12,992 bases of DNA from Pseudomonadota bacterium (GTDB taxonomy: Bacteria; Pseudomonadota; Gammaproteobacteria; Burkholderiales; Gallionellaceae), in NCBI GenBank assembly GCA_021781695.1, contig JAJXWG010000027.1:1-12992 (forward strand). Direction: 5' to 3'. A program made the translations under genes and the position numbers. Below, in pieces: positions 1 through 7,445 of the stretch. The notes under the pieces were generated by a model that did no database searches, was not told the DNA's origin, and saw only the letters and a program-made list of their open reading frames with translations. Position 1 is the first letter of the stretch; each line of letters starts with the position of its first letter.

Positions 1-1
1 G

Positions 2-817
2 CCGATCAAGCAGGGACAGCTGGATGTGGCGATTGTGGGTGCGGGGGCTACCGGTGTGGAGCTTGCCGCCCAGCTCCACCATGTCACCCGGCTTGTTTCA
101 GCCTACGGGCTGGATACGATAGACCCTGCAAAAGATATCAAGCTGCACATCATCGAGGCAGGATCCCATATTCTGCCCGCGCTGCCGCTCAGTCTGTCGA
201 ATGCGGCGATGCGCGAACTGCATCGTCTGGGCGTTGCGGTGCACGTCAACCAGCGCGTCGTGGAAGTCAACGAGCAGGGCATTGTGTCTGCCTCGGGCAT
301 CATCATCCCGGCTGCGATCAAGGTGTGGGCGGCAGGCATCAAGGCGCCGGCATTTCTTAAAAACATTGCGGGTCTGGAAACCAACCGCATCGACCAGCTG
401 GTCGTCAAACGCAGCCTGCAGTGCACGAGAGACGAAGATATCTTTGCTATCGGTGACTGCGCGGCATGCCCGATGGACGATATGGGAAATAATGTCCCGC
501 CCCGCGCGCAGGCCGCTCACCAGCAGGCATTGACCCTGTTCAAAACGCTGGTGCGCCGCATCAGGGGCAGGCCGCCGCTAGCTTACACATACAGGGATTT
601 CGGCTCGCTGGTTGCGATGGGAAAATACAGCACCGTTGGCAACCTGATGGGAGGGCTTGCGGGTTCGATGATGATTTCGGGCTCTGTTGCGCGCCTGGTC
701 TATCTCATGCTCTACAAGATGCATCAGGCAACGCTTTACGGATGGTCGCGCGCAGTGCTCATCTCCCTGCTGCACTTTCTGCGCAAGGGCATAGATCCGC
801 AGGTGAAACTTCATTGA
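2..817 (+). CDS. ndh: Type II NADH:quinone oxidoreductase (NDH-2), 5'-truncated by window edge
   Basis: Membrane-peripheral flavoprotein that passes electrons from NADH to quinone without pumping protons. The reading frame is open from base 2, so the first roughly 170 residues, including the FAD-binding N-terminus, lie outside the window; 271 residues are visible. It opens with the NADH-binding Rossmann motif VGAGATGVELA. A conserved FAD-contacting segment FAIGDCAACP follows, then VPPRAQAAHQ. The C-terminal third (YRDFGSLVAMGKYSTVG, then a hydrophobic and basic tail ending KLH) matches the membrane-anchoring end of E. coli Ndh closely from memory. The only real doubt is the missing start. Neighbours give no operon clue: 145 bases separate it from the next gene on the same strand. 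Confidence 0.93.
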   Translation, partial: PIKQGQLDVAIVGAGATGVELAAQLHHVTRLVSAYGLDTIDPAKDIKLHIIEAGSHILPALPLSLSNAAMRELHRLGVAVHVNQRVVEVNEQGIVSASGIIIPAAIKVWAAGIKAPAFLKNIAGLETNRIDQLVVKRSLQCTRDEDIFAIGDCAACPMDDMGNNVPPRAQAAHQQALTLFKTLVRRIRGRPPLAYTYRDFGSLVAMGKYSTVGNLMGGLAGSMMISGSVARLVYLMLYKMHQATLYGWSRAVLISLLHFLRKGIDPQVKLH

Positions 818-854
818 AATCCAATTTGACAGGTTCTGAGGTAGAATCGGCGGC

Positions 855-947
855 ATGCCGGATCAGGATCATTCCGGCCGGAAGGGGCTGCACGAACTTG
901 CTGGCAGGTACTTTTTCAGGCGCACTCAGCGCCTTGGCAATCTTTAA
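855..947 (+). CDS. Possible 30-residue small ORF upstream of the response regulator
   Basis: An ATG-initiated ORF of 30 codons begins MPDQDHSGRKG and ends RLGNL before TAA at 945-947. A GAGGT sequence at 838-842 could be a ribosome binding site but sits 12 bases from the ATG, which is long. The ORF is in the same frame as the downstream response regulator, with a single TAA and five codons between them. It could be a leader peptide, an ancestral N-terminal extension cut off by a stop, or chance. I do not recognise the sequence and its reality is uncertain. Confidence 0.2.
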   Translation: MPDQDHSGRKGLHELAGRYFFRRTQRLGNL

Positions 948-962
948 ATTGAAAGGGAAATC

Positions 963-1532
963 GTGGGAGTCTTCGATAAAATCCGGTCATTTTTTGGCGC
1001 TGCCGCACCTGCTCCTGAGCTGACTGTTGAGCCCCAGGTCGTCAATGAACGCAGGAAAAGAAAGCGGCAGAATGCAAGGGACGAAACGCGCGCGCTGATC
1101 GTCGATGATTCCCGCACTGTGGTGTTTGCGTTGAAGAAGATATTGCGCTCGGCAGGCTTCATCACTTTCGAGGCGCCGGATGCGGAGACGGCTGTTGATC
1201 TTGCGCGCACGGAAAAGCCCGACCTGATCTTTCTCGACATCATACTGCCTGGAGTCAACGGCTTTGCAGTGCTGCGCACGTTGCGCCGCGACCCTGAAAC
1301 TCGCCACATACCCGTCATCATGATCAGCGGCAACGAGCAGGCTACCGAGCTTTTCTTCGGCAGCCGCATAGGCGCTGACGACTTCATGAAAAAACCTTTT
1401 TCGCGCTTCGAGGTGTTTGCGCGGATAGAACGTCTTCTCGATGCCGATATGGTTCCCCGTCGAAGGGCCGCCTTCCCTGAAAGCGATATTGACAAGGCGA
1501 ACTCTCATGACCTGCGTGAAATGACGCCATAA
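963..1532 (+). CDS. Stand-alone receiver-domain response regulator
   Basis: A 189-residue protein with a single CheY-like receiver domain at about residues 43-160 and no DNA-binding or enzymatic output domain. Visible phosphorylation machinery: acidic pair D48/D49 (LIVDDS), phospho-acceptor D92 (IFLDIILP), switch residue S122 (MISGN) and conserved lysine K144 before P145 (MKKPFS). The overall style resembles PilH/PilG-type regulators of twitching motility, but no pil or che gene is nearby, so the partner kinase is unknown. A roughly 40-residue basic linker (RRKRKRQ at 30-36) precedes the receiver, which is unusual for a minimal CheY. The start is GTG at 963, preceded by AAAGGGAAA; an in-frame TAA at 945 leaves no other plausible start. 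It converges with the next gene, stop codons 7 bases apart. Confidence 0.88.
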   Translation: MGVFDKIRSFFGAAAPAPELTVEPQVVNERRKRKRQNARDETRALIVDDSRTVVFALKKILRSAGFITFEAPDAETAVDLARTEKPDLIFLDIILPGVNGFAVLRTLRRDPETRHIPVIMISGNEQATELFFGSRIGADDFMKKPFSRFEVFARIERLLDADMVPRRRAAFPESDIDKANSHDLREMTP

Positions 1533-1539
1533 GAGCATG

Positions 1540-2406
1540 TCATCCGGAAGCTTTCGCACCCAGCAGCGCGCCAAGCGTGACTGACCCCAGGCCTGCCAAT
1601 GTCAGCAGCGAGAGTGGTTCATTGAGAACAGGCACGGCAGCCAGCGCGGCTGCACCCGGTACGATGGCCATCAGCAACGTCACCGTCTGTGGCCCCAGGC
1701 GCCGGACTGCAAAAGCGTAGAGCATCATCGCGACGAATACCACCAGTATCCCCTGATAGATAGCCTGCATTGCAATTTCGGAATGCGGTGCCTGATTGAG
1801 TGTGCTGGGTAAAAACAGCCACCAGACGGGCAGATACAGGATTGCACTGCCCAGCGTCGTGCTGACTGCGGCAGTCAGCGGCGGGACAGGATGGCGGCGC
1901 AGCAGTAGCGTGAAGATCGCCCAAGAGGATGAGCCGCAAAGAAACAGCAGATCGCCCACGATCTGCATGCCGGTGAGATTTGGTCCGCGTGCCAGCGTGT
2001 CGATGGCGGTCAATGTAATGCCGAAAAAAACCAGCGCCAGTGCAGCGCGTTGCGAAGGCGAAGGTTTGTGTTTCAGCCAGAGCCATGCAATCACCGCAGT
2101 GGTGAATGGCAGTGCGCCGGGCAGCAATATCGCTGCATGGGCGGCAGGCGCCATGCGAAAGGCCAGATACACGGCGACGGCATAGCCTACGCCACCGAAC
2201 AGGGAGAAGAGCAGGACTACCTTGAGCGGCGGCATGACCACGCGCGGCAGGAAGAAGATGGCGATCAGCGCACCCACCCCGAAGCGCAACGCGGTCACAT
2301 CCCAGCCGGTCAGTATGCCTTTTCCCCCGTGGCGGCTGACCAAGATGAAGCCTGCCCAGATGCAGATGGTGAAGAAAACGGCGATCAGTCCGGTGCGGTT
2401 GTTCAT
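1540..2406 (-). CDS. DMT superfamily permease with two EamA domains
   Basis: A 288-residue, highly hydrophobic inner-membrane protein with about ten predicted transmembrane helices arranged as two repeats of five, the usual size and architecture for EamA/RhaT-like drug/metabolite transporters. The first helix is TGLIAVFFTICIWAGFILV. The loop-helix LRFGVGALIAIFFLP is typical of the first repeat, and GPQTVTLLMAIVPGAAALAAVPVLNEP of the end of the second. The substrate cannot be read from sequence; family members export amino acids or metabolites. The ATG at 2404-2406 lacks a strong ribosome binding site. It starts 22 bases after the stop of rlmM on the same strand, so the two may be cotranscribed. 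Confidence 0.87.
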   Translation of the reverse strand: MNNRTGLIAVFFTICIWAGFILVSRHGGKGILTGWDVTALRFGVGALIAIFFLPRVVMPPLKVVLLFSLFGGVGYAVAVYLAFRMAPAAHAAILLPGALPFTTAVIAWLWLKHKPSPSQRAALALVFFGITLTAIDTLARGPNLTGMQIVGDLLFLCGSSSWAIFTLLLRRHPVPPLTAAVSTTLGSAILYLPVWWLFLPSTLNQAPHSEIAMQAIYQGILVVFVAMMLYAFAVRRLGPQTVTLLMAIVPGAAALAAVPVLNEPLSLLTLAGLGSVTLGALLGAKASG

Positions 2407-2428
2407 GTCGGTTTGAAATCTTGAAGGA

Positions 2429-3592
2429 TCAATTTCTGGTGCGCGTCAAAAACACCGTCACTTCTTCCCTGTCATGGTAGAGTTGTTTGGCGCTCATCCT
2501 GTAATTCATGCCTTCCATGTCTAGCCTTGATCGGATGCCGTTCAGCGCCGCATTGACCGCCACGATGCGCTGCTTCATCGGCAGTTTTAGGTTGAAGATC
2601 GCATGTCTGCACCAGCCATGAGCAAACCAGTTGCCGATGAGCTCGGATACCCTGGCGGGCTTTTCGACCATGTCGCAGATCAGCCAGTCTGCCGCGCGGC
2701 GGGGGATGAACCTGAATCCGTCCTGTCTCAAATGTTCGACCAGCGGATGTTTTGCCATCGCGCCTTTCATCGGGCCGTTGTCCACTGCGGTTACGCGCAT
2801 TTCGCGCCTGACCATCTGCCAGGTCCATCCGCCGGGTGCTGCGCCCAGATCAACCGCAGTCATGCCGGCTCGCAGCAGCCTTTTCTGTTCGCCTTTGTCC
2901 AGAAAGACGTCGATCGCTTCTGCGAGCTTCAGCGTGGAACGGCTGGGCGCCTCGGGAGGCATGGACTGGCGGTGTATGCCCATGATGTAAGGTGAACTGT
3001 TGCAGGGATCGCTTATGCCTGTCATCGCAGTGGATTTGTCCGGGAAAAAAACATGCAGGCGCGGAAGTCTGATGTCGTCGATTAAACGGCCTTGTTCCTT
3101 GAGAACGGTTTCCAGCAGCGGATGAAAGCGGCGGGTGAAGGATGAAAGCGTCTTGCCTTCATTGGTGTCGGGCACTTCCAGCCACAGCGCGCTAAAAGTT
3201 CCCGGCGGCAGCGCTGCGAGTATCGGTGTCAAGCGATCGCGCTCGGGCAGCGCCTCTATGGTTTGATGCAGGCGGATTAACTGGCGCGCGAATATCAGTT
3301 CGCGGTAAACGAGCGACTGCTCGTTGATGGCGACCAGCGCATAACCGCTGTCTGCAAGGGTTTTCGGCTGTTCGGCCAGAACGGGGCGTTGCATCCTGGC
3401 ATGGCTTATGGCTTCCTCCGCGCAGTCCTTCTCGAAGCCTGTGCGGCAATACAGCAGCCAGTGAGAAAGCGGGGCAGGGCCGCGCGGTCTTGCAGCGGGG
3501 GCGGGCGTGTTGGCAGGCGCTGCCGCCAGAAGTCTGGTCAGTTTGGTGCCGACGCGGCGCGGCGCAGGTTTTTTTTGTGGAGTCTTTCGCAT
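2429..3592 (-). CDS. rlmM: 23S rRNA (cytidine-2498-2'-O)-methyltransferase RlmM
   Basis: SAM-dependent enzyme that 2'-O-methylates C2498 in the peptidyl transferase loop of 23S rRNA. From the ATG at 3592 it has 387 residues. A THUMP-like N-terminal domain begins at HWLLYCRTGFEKDC (about residue 44). The Rossmann-fold domain carries SAM motif DLGAAPGGW (248-256), VDNGPM, and the expected K-D-K-E set: K222 (STLKL), D307 (CDMVEKP), K336 (NLKLPMK) and E376/E377 (YHDREEVTV). These segments match E. coli RlmM nearly word for word. Odd point: about 42 residues rich in K, R, P and A precede the THUMP-like domain, whereas E. coli begins there directly. A GTG five codons upstream (3607) is an alternative start; neither has a clear ribosome binding site. 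Confidence 0.93.
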   Translation of the reverse strand: MRKTPQKKPAPRRVGTKLTRLLAAAPANTPAPAARPRGPAPLSHWLLYCRTGFEKDCAEEAISHARMQRPVLAEQPKTLADSGYALVAINEQSLVYRELIFARQLIRLHQTIEALPERDRLTPILAALPPGTFSALWLEVPDTNEGKTLSSFTRRFHPLLETVLKEQGRLIDDIRLPRLHVFFPDKSTAMTGISDPCNSSPYIMGIHRQSMPPEAPSRSTLKLAEAIDVFLDKGEQKRLLRAGMTAVDLGAAPGGWTWQMVRREMRVTAVDNGPMKGAMAKHPLVEHLRQDGFRFIPRRAADWLICDMVEKPARVSELIGNWFAHGWCRHAIFNLKLPMKQRIVAVNAALNGIRSRLDMEGMNYRMSAKQLYHDREEVTVFLTRTRN

Positions 3593-3654
3593 GCCGCATT
3601 GTGGCACAGGTTTTGGTCCGCAGTCCTAATGATGGTAATATTGCCGTTTTGCAT

Positions 3655-4317
3655 ATGATGATGGATAGACGCTACGACTTGATCGTGTTCGACTGGGACG
3701 GCACGGTGATGGATTCCACGGCAGTGATCGCAGGCTCGATACAGGCTGCCTGTCGTGACCTTGATTTGACTGTGCCAAGCGACGAGGCGGCGCGCCATGT
3801 GATCGGCCTTGGCCTCGCGCAGGCGCTGCGCCACGCGGTGCCTGATGCGCCAGAATCAATGTATGGCCCCCTGGTTGACAGATATCGCCATCATTTCTTG
3901 GCACAGGATCAGGCCATTCCGCTTTTCAAGGGCGCGAAAGAGACAATAATCGAACTGTTTGATGCAGGTTATGCGCTGGGTGTTGCAACCGGCAAGAATG
4001 TGGCTGGATTGAACCGCGCGCTGGATGCGACGGGCTTGAAGCCTTATTTTCATGCCACGCGCACCGCGGAACAGACGATTTCCAAGCCGGATCCTGCGAT
4101 GTTGTTTGAACTGATGGAGGAATTGGCTGTCAGTGCAGGGCGCACCTTGATGGTGGGCGATACGACCCACGATGTACTGCTTGCGAAAAATGCCGGCGTG
4201 GATGCGGTGGCAGTTGCCTTCGGCGCGCATCCTGCAGAGCAATTGCTGGCGCAGGAACCGCTGGCGTTGGTGCGCGACTTCGAAGAGTTGCGCGCCTGGT
4301 TCAAGGCCAATGCCTGA
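3655..4317 (+). CDS. HAD-IA family phosphatase (Gph-like)
   Basis: A 220-residue cytoplasmic phosphohydrolase of the phosphoglycolate phosphatase-like HAD subfamily with a helical cap between motifs I and II. Motif I is FDWDGTVMDS (nucleophile D13, acid/base D15), motif II VATGK (T112), motif III SKPDP (K144), motif IV GDTTHD (D169, D173). The precise substrate is not determined by sequence; 2-phosphoglycolate or a nucleotide phosphate is plausible. The frame stays open upstream to 3490, but that part overlaps rlmM on the other strand and lacks family residues, so one of three consecutive ATG codons at 3655, 3658 and 3661 is the start. sppA begins 20 bases after its stop, suggesting a shared transcript. 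Confidence 0.9.
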   Translation: MMMDRRYDLIVFDWDGTVMDSTAVIAGSIQAACRDLDLTVPSDEAARHVIGLGLAQALRHAVPDAPESMYGPLVDRYRHHFLAQDQAIPLFKGAKETIIELFDAGYALGVATGKNVAGLNRALDATGLKPYFHATRTAEQTISKPDPAMLFELMEELAVSAGRTLMVGDTTHDVLLAKNAGVDAVAVAFGAHPAEQLLAQEPLALVRDFEELRAWFKANA

Positions 4318-4337
4318 TTAATACTTTAAGGATAAAA

Positions 4338-5279
4338 ATGTCGGATCAAAACTGGGAACGCAATGTGCTGGAGAAGCTTGCGATGTCGGCTGTGCAGGAG
4401 CAGCGCCGCGCGCGGCACTGGGGAATATTCTTCAAGACGCTCACCTTAGGCTACCTATTCCTCGTGTTTTTTGCGCTGATGGGCTGGATAGGCAAGAACG
4501 ATGGCGCATTGAGCTCCGGCGAGCACACGGCGCTGGTGGACATGGAAGGCGTGATCGCGGCGGACAGTCCGGCAAGCGCGGACAATCTGATCCCCAGCCT
4601 GCAGGATGCCTTCAAGGACAAGGACACCAAGGGCGTGATACTGCACATCAACAGCCCAGGGGGAAGCCCCGTCCAGGCGGGCCAGATCAACGACGAAATC
4701 CGCCGACTGCGTGCAAAATATCCGGCCATTCCGCTGTATGTCGTGGTGGGCGATGTGTGCGCGTCGGGCGGTTATTATGTGGCAGCCGCAGCAGACAAGA
4801 TTTTCGTGGACAAGGCTAGCCTGATCGGCTCCATCGGTGTGTTGATGGATGGCTTTGGCTTTACCGGAACGATGGAGAAGCTGGGGGTGGAACGCCGCCT
4901 GCTCACTGCAGGGACGAACAAGGGATTCCTGGATCCATTCTCCAGCATGCGCCCCGACCAGGAGGCATACGCCAAGCAGATGCTGGAACAGATACACCAG
5001 CAGTTCATCGCGGTGGTAAGACAGGGCAGGGGTTCGCGTCTGAAGGAGACGCCGGACACCTTCAGCGGACTGGTGTGGAACGGCCAGGCCGGCGTCGAGA
5101 TGGGGTTGGCGGACGGCTATGGCAGCGTGGAGTCGGTGGCGCGCGATGTGATCAAGGCGGAAAACGTCGTCGACTATACGGTTAAGGAAGGGCTGGCAGA
5201 CAGGCTGGCCAAGCGTTTCGGCGCGGGCGTGATGAGCGCGGTGGGCTTCTCGGCACAGGGCGGGATGACGCTGCGCTAG
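4338..5279 (+). CDS. sppA: Signal peptide peptidase SppA, short 36K form (S49 family)
   Basis: Inner-membrane serine protease that degrades signal peptides left after secretion. It has 313 residues, the size of the single-domain SppA rather than the double-length E. coli form. A basic N-terminus (EQRRARH) is followed by one transmembrane segment at about 34-51. The catalytic Ser-Lys dyad is S143 in CASGGYY and K195 in AGTNKGFLDP; the 52-residue spacing equals that of Bacillus subtilis SppA as I recall it (S147/K199). The conserved INSPGG (105-109 region) and LIGSIGVLM are also present. The ATG has a good ribosome binding site (AAGGA, 4329-4333). The stop TAG overlaps the convergent tesA stop within CTAG at 5276-5279. 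Confidence 0.95.
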   Translation: MSDQNWERNVLEKLAMSAVQEQRRARHWGIFFKTLTLGYLFLVFFALMGWIGKNDGALSSGEHTALVDMEGVIAADSPASADNLIPSLQDAFKDKDTKGVILHINSPGGSPVQAGQINDEIRRLRAKYPAIPLYVVVGDVCASGGYYVAAAADKIFVDKASLIGSIGVLMDGFGFTGTMEKLGVERRLLTAGTNKGFLDPFSSMRPDQEAYAKQMLEQIHQQFIAVVRQGRGSRLKETPDTFSGLVWNGQAGVEMGLADGYGSVESVARDVIKAENVVDYTVKEGLADRLAKRFGAGVMSAVGFSAQGGMTLR

Positions 5280-5881
5280 CGCAAGAGCGGTTTCAAGGCT
5301 TGCAGCACGTTGCTCATGATGCGCGGCTGTGCGGCTGCGTTAGGATGCAGATTGTCGGCCTGGAACTGATCCGCCTTCACGCCTTCCAACAGATAGGGCA
5401 CCAGCCTGATGCGGTGTTTTTTTGCAAGCCTTGGGAACATGCCCTGAAATTGCACGATGTAGGGTGAGCCGTAATTGGGCGGAAGCTTCATGCCGATCAG
5501 CAGTGCCTTTGCGCCCGCCTGGCTTGTTTGCAGCAGGATTGCATTCAGGTTTTCTTCGGTATCCGTTACCGCATAGCCGCGCAGGCCGTCGTTTGCGCCA
5601 AGCTCGATAATCACGATTGCGGGATGATACTGAGCTAAAAGCCTGGCCAGGCGCTGCCGCCCTCCCAGTGAGGTCTCGCCGCTGATGCTGGCATTGACGA
5701 CTTTAAAGCCGGCGCGGTCAAGTTCCTGCTGCAGAAGATAGGGCCAGCTTTCCGTGATGTCGATGCCGTAGCCTGCCGACAGGCTGTCCCCGAATATCAG
5801 GATGTTTTTTTCGGCATGCGCCGCAACAGGAAGACATAGCGCTGCCAGCAGCAGGATCGCATTGAAGGATAATTTTTTCAT
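5276..5881 (-). CDS. tesA: TesA-like periplasmic SGNH/GDSL esterase (acyl-CoA thioesterase I / lysophospholipase type)
   Basis: A 201-residue secreted esterase. A signal peptide covers residues 1-23 (KK, hydrophobic core, AHA cleavage site). All four SGNH blocks are visible: S33 in FGDSLSAGYG, G68 in ASISGET, N97 in LGANDG, and D176/H179 in DNLHP. Size and order match E. coli TesA, which hydrolyses acyl thioesters and lysophospholipids in the periplasm. The frame is open further upstream, but the start at 5881 is fixed by the signal peptide. The ATG overlaps the ATG of the divergent ATPase gene within CATG (5879-5882), so its promoter and ribosome binding site must lie inside that gene; no good Shine-Dalgarno is visible there. 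The gene pair tesA/ybbA is divergent in E. coli too. Confidence 0.93.
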   Translation of the reverse strand: MKKLSFNAILLLAALCLPVAAHAEKNILIFGDSLSAGYGIDITESWPYLLQQELDRAGFKVVNASISGETSLGGRQRLARLLAQYHPAIVIIELGANDGLRGYAVTDTEENLNAILLQTSQAGAKALLIGMKLPPNYGSPYIVQFQGMFPRLAKKHRIRLVPYLLEGVKADQFQADNLHPNAAAQPRIMSNVLQALKPLLR

Positions 5882-6551
5882 GACAGCAATTGTGCAGGCG
5901 ATAAGCCTTGGCAAGCAAGTGTCGAGTGGCGAAAAGCGGTTGAACATCTTGCATGAGGCAAGTTTCACGGTGCATGAAGGCGAAAGCCTCGCCATCGTGG
6001 GCGCGTCCGGTTCCGGGAAATCAACGCTGCTGGGTCTTCTGGCAGGGCTCGATGTGCCGAGCCAGGGAACGGTGATGCTGAATGGAGTGGACCTGTTTCT
6101 GCTCGATGAAGATGGACGGGCCAGGTTGCGCGGCGAACTGGCGGGATTCGTGTTCCAGTCTTTCCAGCTCTTGCCCGCTTTGAGCGCACTGGAGAATGTG
6201 ATGCTGCCGCTGGAGCTGCAGGGTGCGGCAGATGCGAAACCGCGCGCGATGAAATCGCTGCGCGACGTGGGGCTTGCAGATCGAAGCCATCATCTGCCCA
6301 AACACCTCTCGGGCGGCGAGCAGCAGCGCGTTGCACTTGCCCGCGCCTTCGTAGTAAAGCCGAAAATATTGTTTGCCGATGAGCCGACCGGCAATCTCGA
6401 TGCCGAGACCGGATCACAGGTCATCGACCTGATGTTCGAATTGAACAGGGCGCAGCGCACCACACTTTTGCTAGTCACTCACGATGAAGCGCTGGCAGGG
6501 CGTTGCGGCAGACAGTTGCGTCTTTCCGGCGGTCGGGTGGTGCAGGGCTGA
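5880..6551 (+). CDS. ybbA: ABC transporter ATP-binding protein, YbbA/LolD type
   Basis: A 223-residue cytoplasmic ATPase subunit of the MacB/LolD/FtsE class. Walker A is GASGSGKST (41-49), Q-loop Q93 (VFQSFQLLP), signature LSGGEQQR (143-150), Walker B ILFADE with catalytic E168 followed by PTGNLD, and H-loop H201. Its place divergent from tesA identifies it as the YbbA orthologue, which in other proteobacteria works with the large permease YbbP. That permease is not downstream here; a convergent unrelated gene follows after 36 bases. The ATG at 5880 has GAAGGA at 5864-5869, ten bases upstream. The partner must be encoded elsewhere, or the ATPase is an orphan. Confidence 0.9.
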   Translation: MTAIVQAISLGKQVSSGEKRLNILHEASFTVHEGESLAIVGASGSGKSTLLGLLAGLDVPSQGTVMLNGVDLFLLDEDGRARLRGELAGFVFQSFQLLPALSALENVMLPLELQGAADAKPRAMKSLRDVGLADRSHHLPKHLSGGEQQRVALARAFVVKPKILFADEPTGNLDAETGSQVIDLMFELNRAQRTTLLLVTHDEALAGRCGRQLRLSGGRVVQG

Positions 6552-6587
6552 TATATAAATGCAGTAACTGATGTTCATCTGCTATAT

Positions 6588-7445
6588 TCAGTATCTGAAA
6601 TATTTTTGAAGCGAAATATTGTTCTTTTTGTTTACCAAAACAGTATATAGAATTGAAATTCGTGTAAAAATGCTTCTCGCAAAAAACCCAATCAATGGGG
6701 CGCGTTCCAGGAATCGCAATCTGGCATGTGCTTTACCTAATGTCTGAGCGAGAGAGTCATCCTTATATCTGAAATCTATGGTGGATTCTGACGGCCGCCC
6801 TCCATTGTTCACGGGTATGGACTCGATAGCGACCAACTTTCTGTCAATGTTGAACGCTACAAATGACTCAAAAAAAGAAACCGAATGAATATTTTTTTCA
6901 AATGGTTTGTTTGTTTTTAAGAGGCCGAATCTGTAATTCATACCATCAACAATATTTTTGGAATACGATATGAGCGATTGCTTAGATGGGGCGCCAAACT
7001 CTTTCATATAGGAGGTGTGTGTGTCTTCTACGACTAAAAGGCCGCCATCTTTTATGGCTGGAACCATAGACTCAACCGTAGTGATCTGTTGTTCATAAGT
7101 ATGGCCACCGTCATCGAGAAGAATATCGATAGGACCGATTTTTTCTTTGAAATCATCCCAGAATCTTTCGTCTGACTGGTTGCCAATAAAGATTTCAAAG
7201 CCGCTTGCCTCCCATTTCTTTGCTAACGGACTAAAATCTATACCGATTATCCTGGCGTTTTCGCCAAAAAAATCCCGCCACATGAACAGAGAGCCGCCAT
7301 TCAGAACACCTATTTCCACGAAGACTATTTCTTTTCCCACATAAGGGGAAAATAATTTGTCGTAAATATCGAAATATGTAGAGTGTTTTATGCTCAAGAA
7401 AGGGCTTTTATTGTAAGACGCAAAGCTCGATGGAAGTTTACTCAT
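6588..7445 (-). CDS. Class I SAM-dependent methyltransferase, MycE/ElmMI (sugar O-methyltransferase) type
   Basis: A 285-residue protein with a Rossmann methyltransferase core: motif I VEIGVLNGGS (43-52), acidic ribose-binding D70 (IIGID), DDGGH (111-115), and VVEDTH (138-143). The spacing of D112, H115, E140 and D141 equals that of the Mg-binding and catalytic residues of mycinamicin methyltransferase MycE as I recall them (D275, H278, E303, D304), which supports metal-dependent methylation of a sugar hydroxyl. Such genes usually sit in antibiotic, LPS or glycan clusters, but no glycosyltransferase is nearby. The C-terminal 40 residues are basic and hydrophobic and could bind a membrane. The gene is clearly AT-richer than its neighbours (one 60-base line at 6901 counts 30% GC), suggesting recent transfer. 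AAAGG lies about ten bases before the ATG. Confidence 0.85.
   Translation of the reverse strand: MSKLPSSFASYNKSPFLSIKHSTYFDIYDKLFSPYVGKEIVFVEIGVLNGGSLFMWRDFFGENARIIGIDFSPLAKKWEASGFEIFIGNQSDERFWDDFKEKIGPIDILLDDGGHTYEQQITTVESMVPAIKDGGLLVVEDTHTSYMKEFGAPSKQSLISYSKNIVDGMNYRFGLLKTNKPFEKNIHSVSFFESFVAFNIDRKLVAIESIPVNNGGRPSESTIDFRYKDDSLAQTLGKAHARLRFLERAPLIGFFARSIFTRISILYTVLVNKKNNISLQKYFRY

Noticed and set aside
826..847. TTGACA at 826-831 with TAGAAT at 842-847 as a promoter for the response regulator
   Set aside because: The spacer is only 10 bases, far below the 16-18 needed, and no good -10 lies at the correct distance.
944..1574. Long open frames on the minus strand opposite the response regulator
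   Set aside because: They are high-GC shadow frames, rich in Arg and Ser, with no domain likeness; the plus-strand receiver domain has all catalytic residues.
3613..3641. TTGGTC-17-TAATAT as a promoter for the HAD phosphatase
   Set aside because: Only three and four matches to consensus, and the predicted start would leave a leader of a few bases. Possible but not supported enough to list.
3490..3654. Upstream extension of the HAD phosphatase to 3490
   Set aside because: The extra 55 residues overlap rlmM on the other strand and have no HAD features; motif I follows directly after the ATG triplet at 3655.
5882..5995. Upstream extension of tesA to 5995
   Set aside because: The signal peptide starts at the ATG at 5881; the extra 38 residues would bury it and overlap the ATPase gene.
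6552..6587. Bidirectional terminator between the ATPase and the methyltransferase genes
   Set aside because: Only short imperfect pairing (GATG-TT-CATC) and no T-run on either strand.
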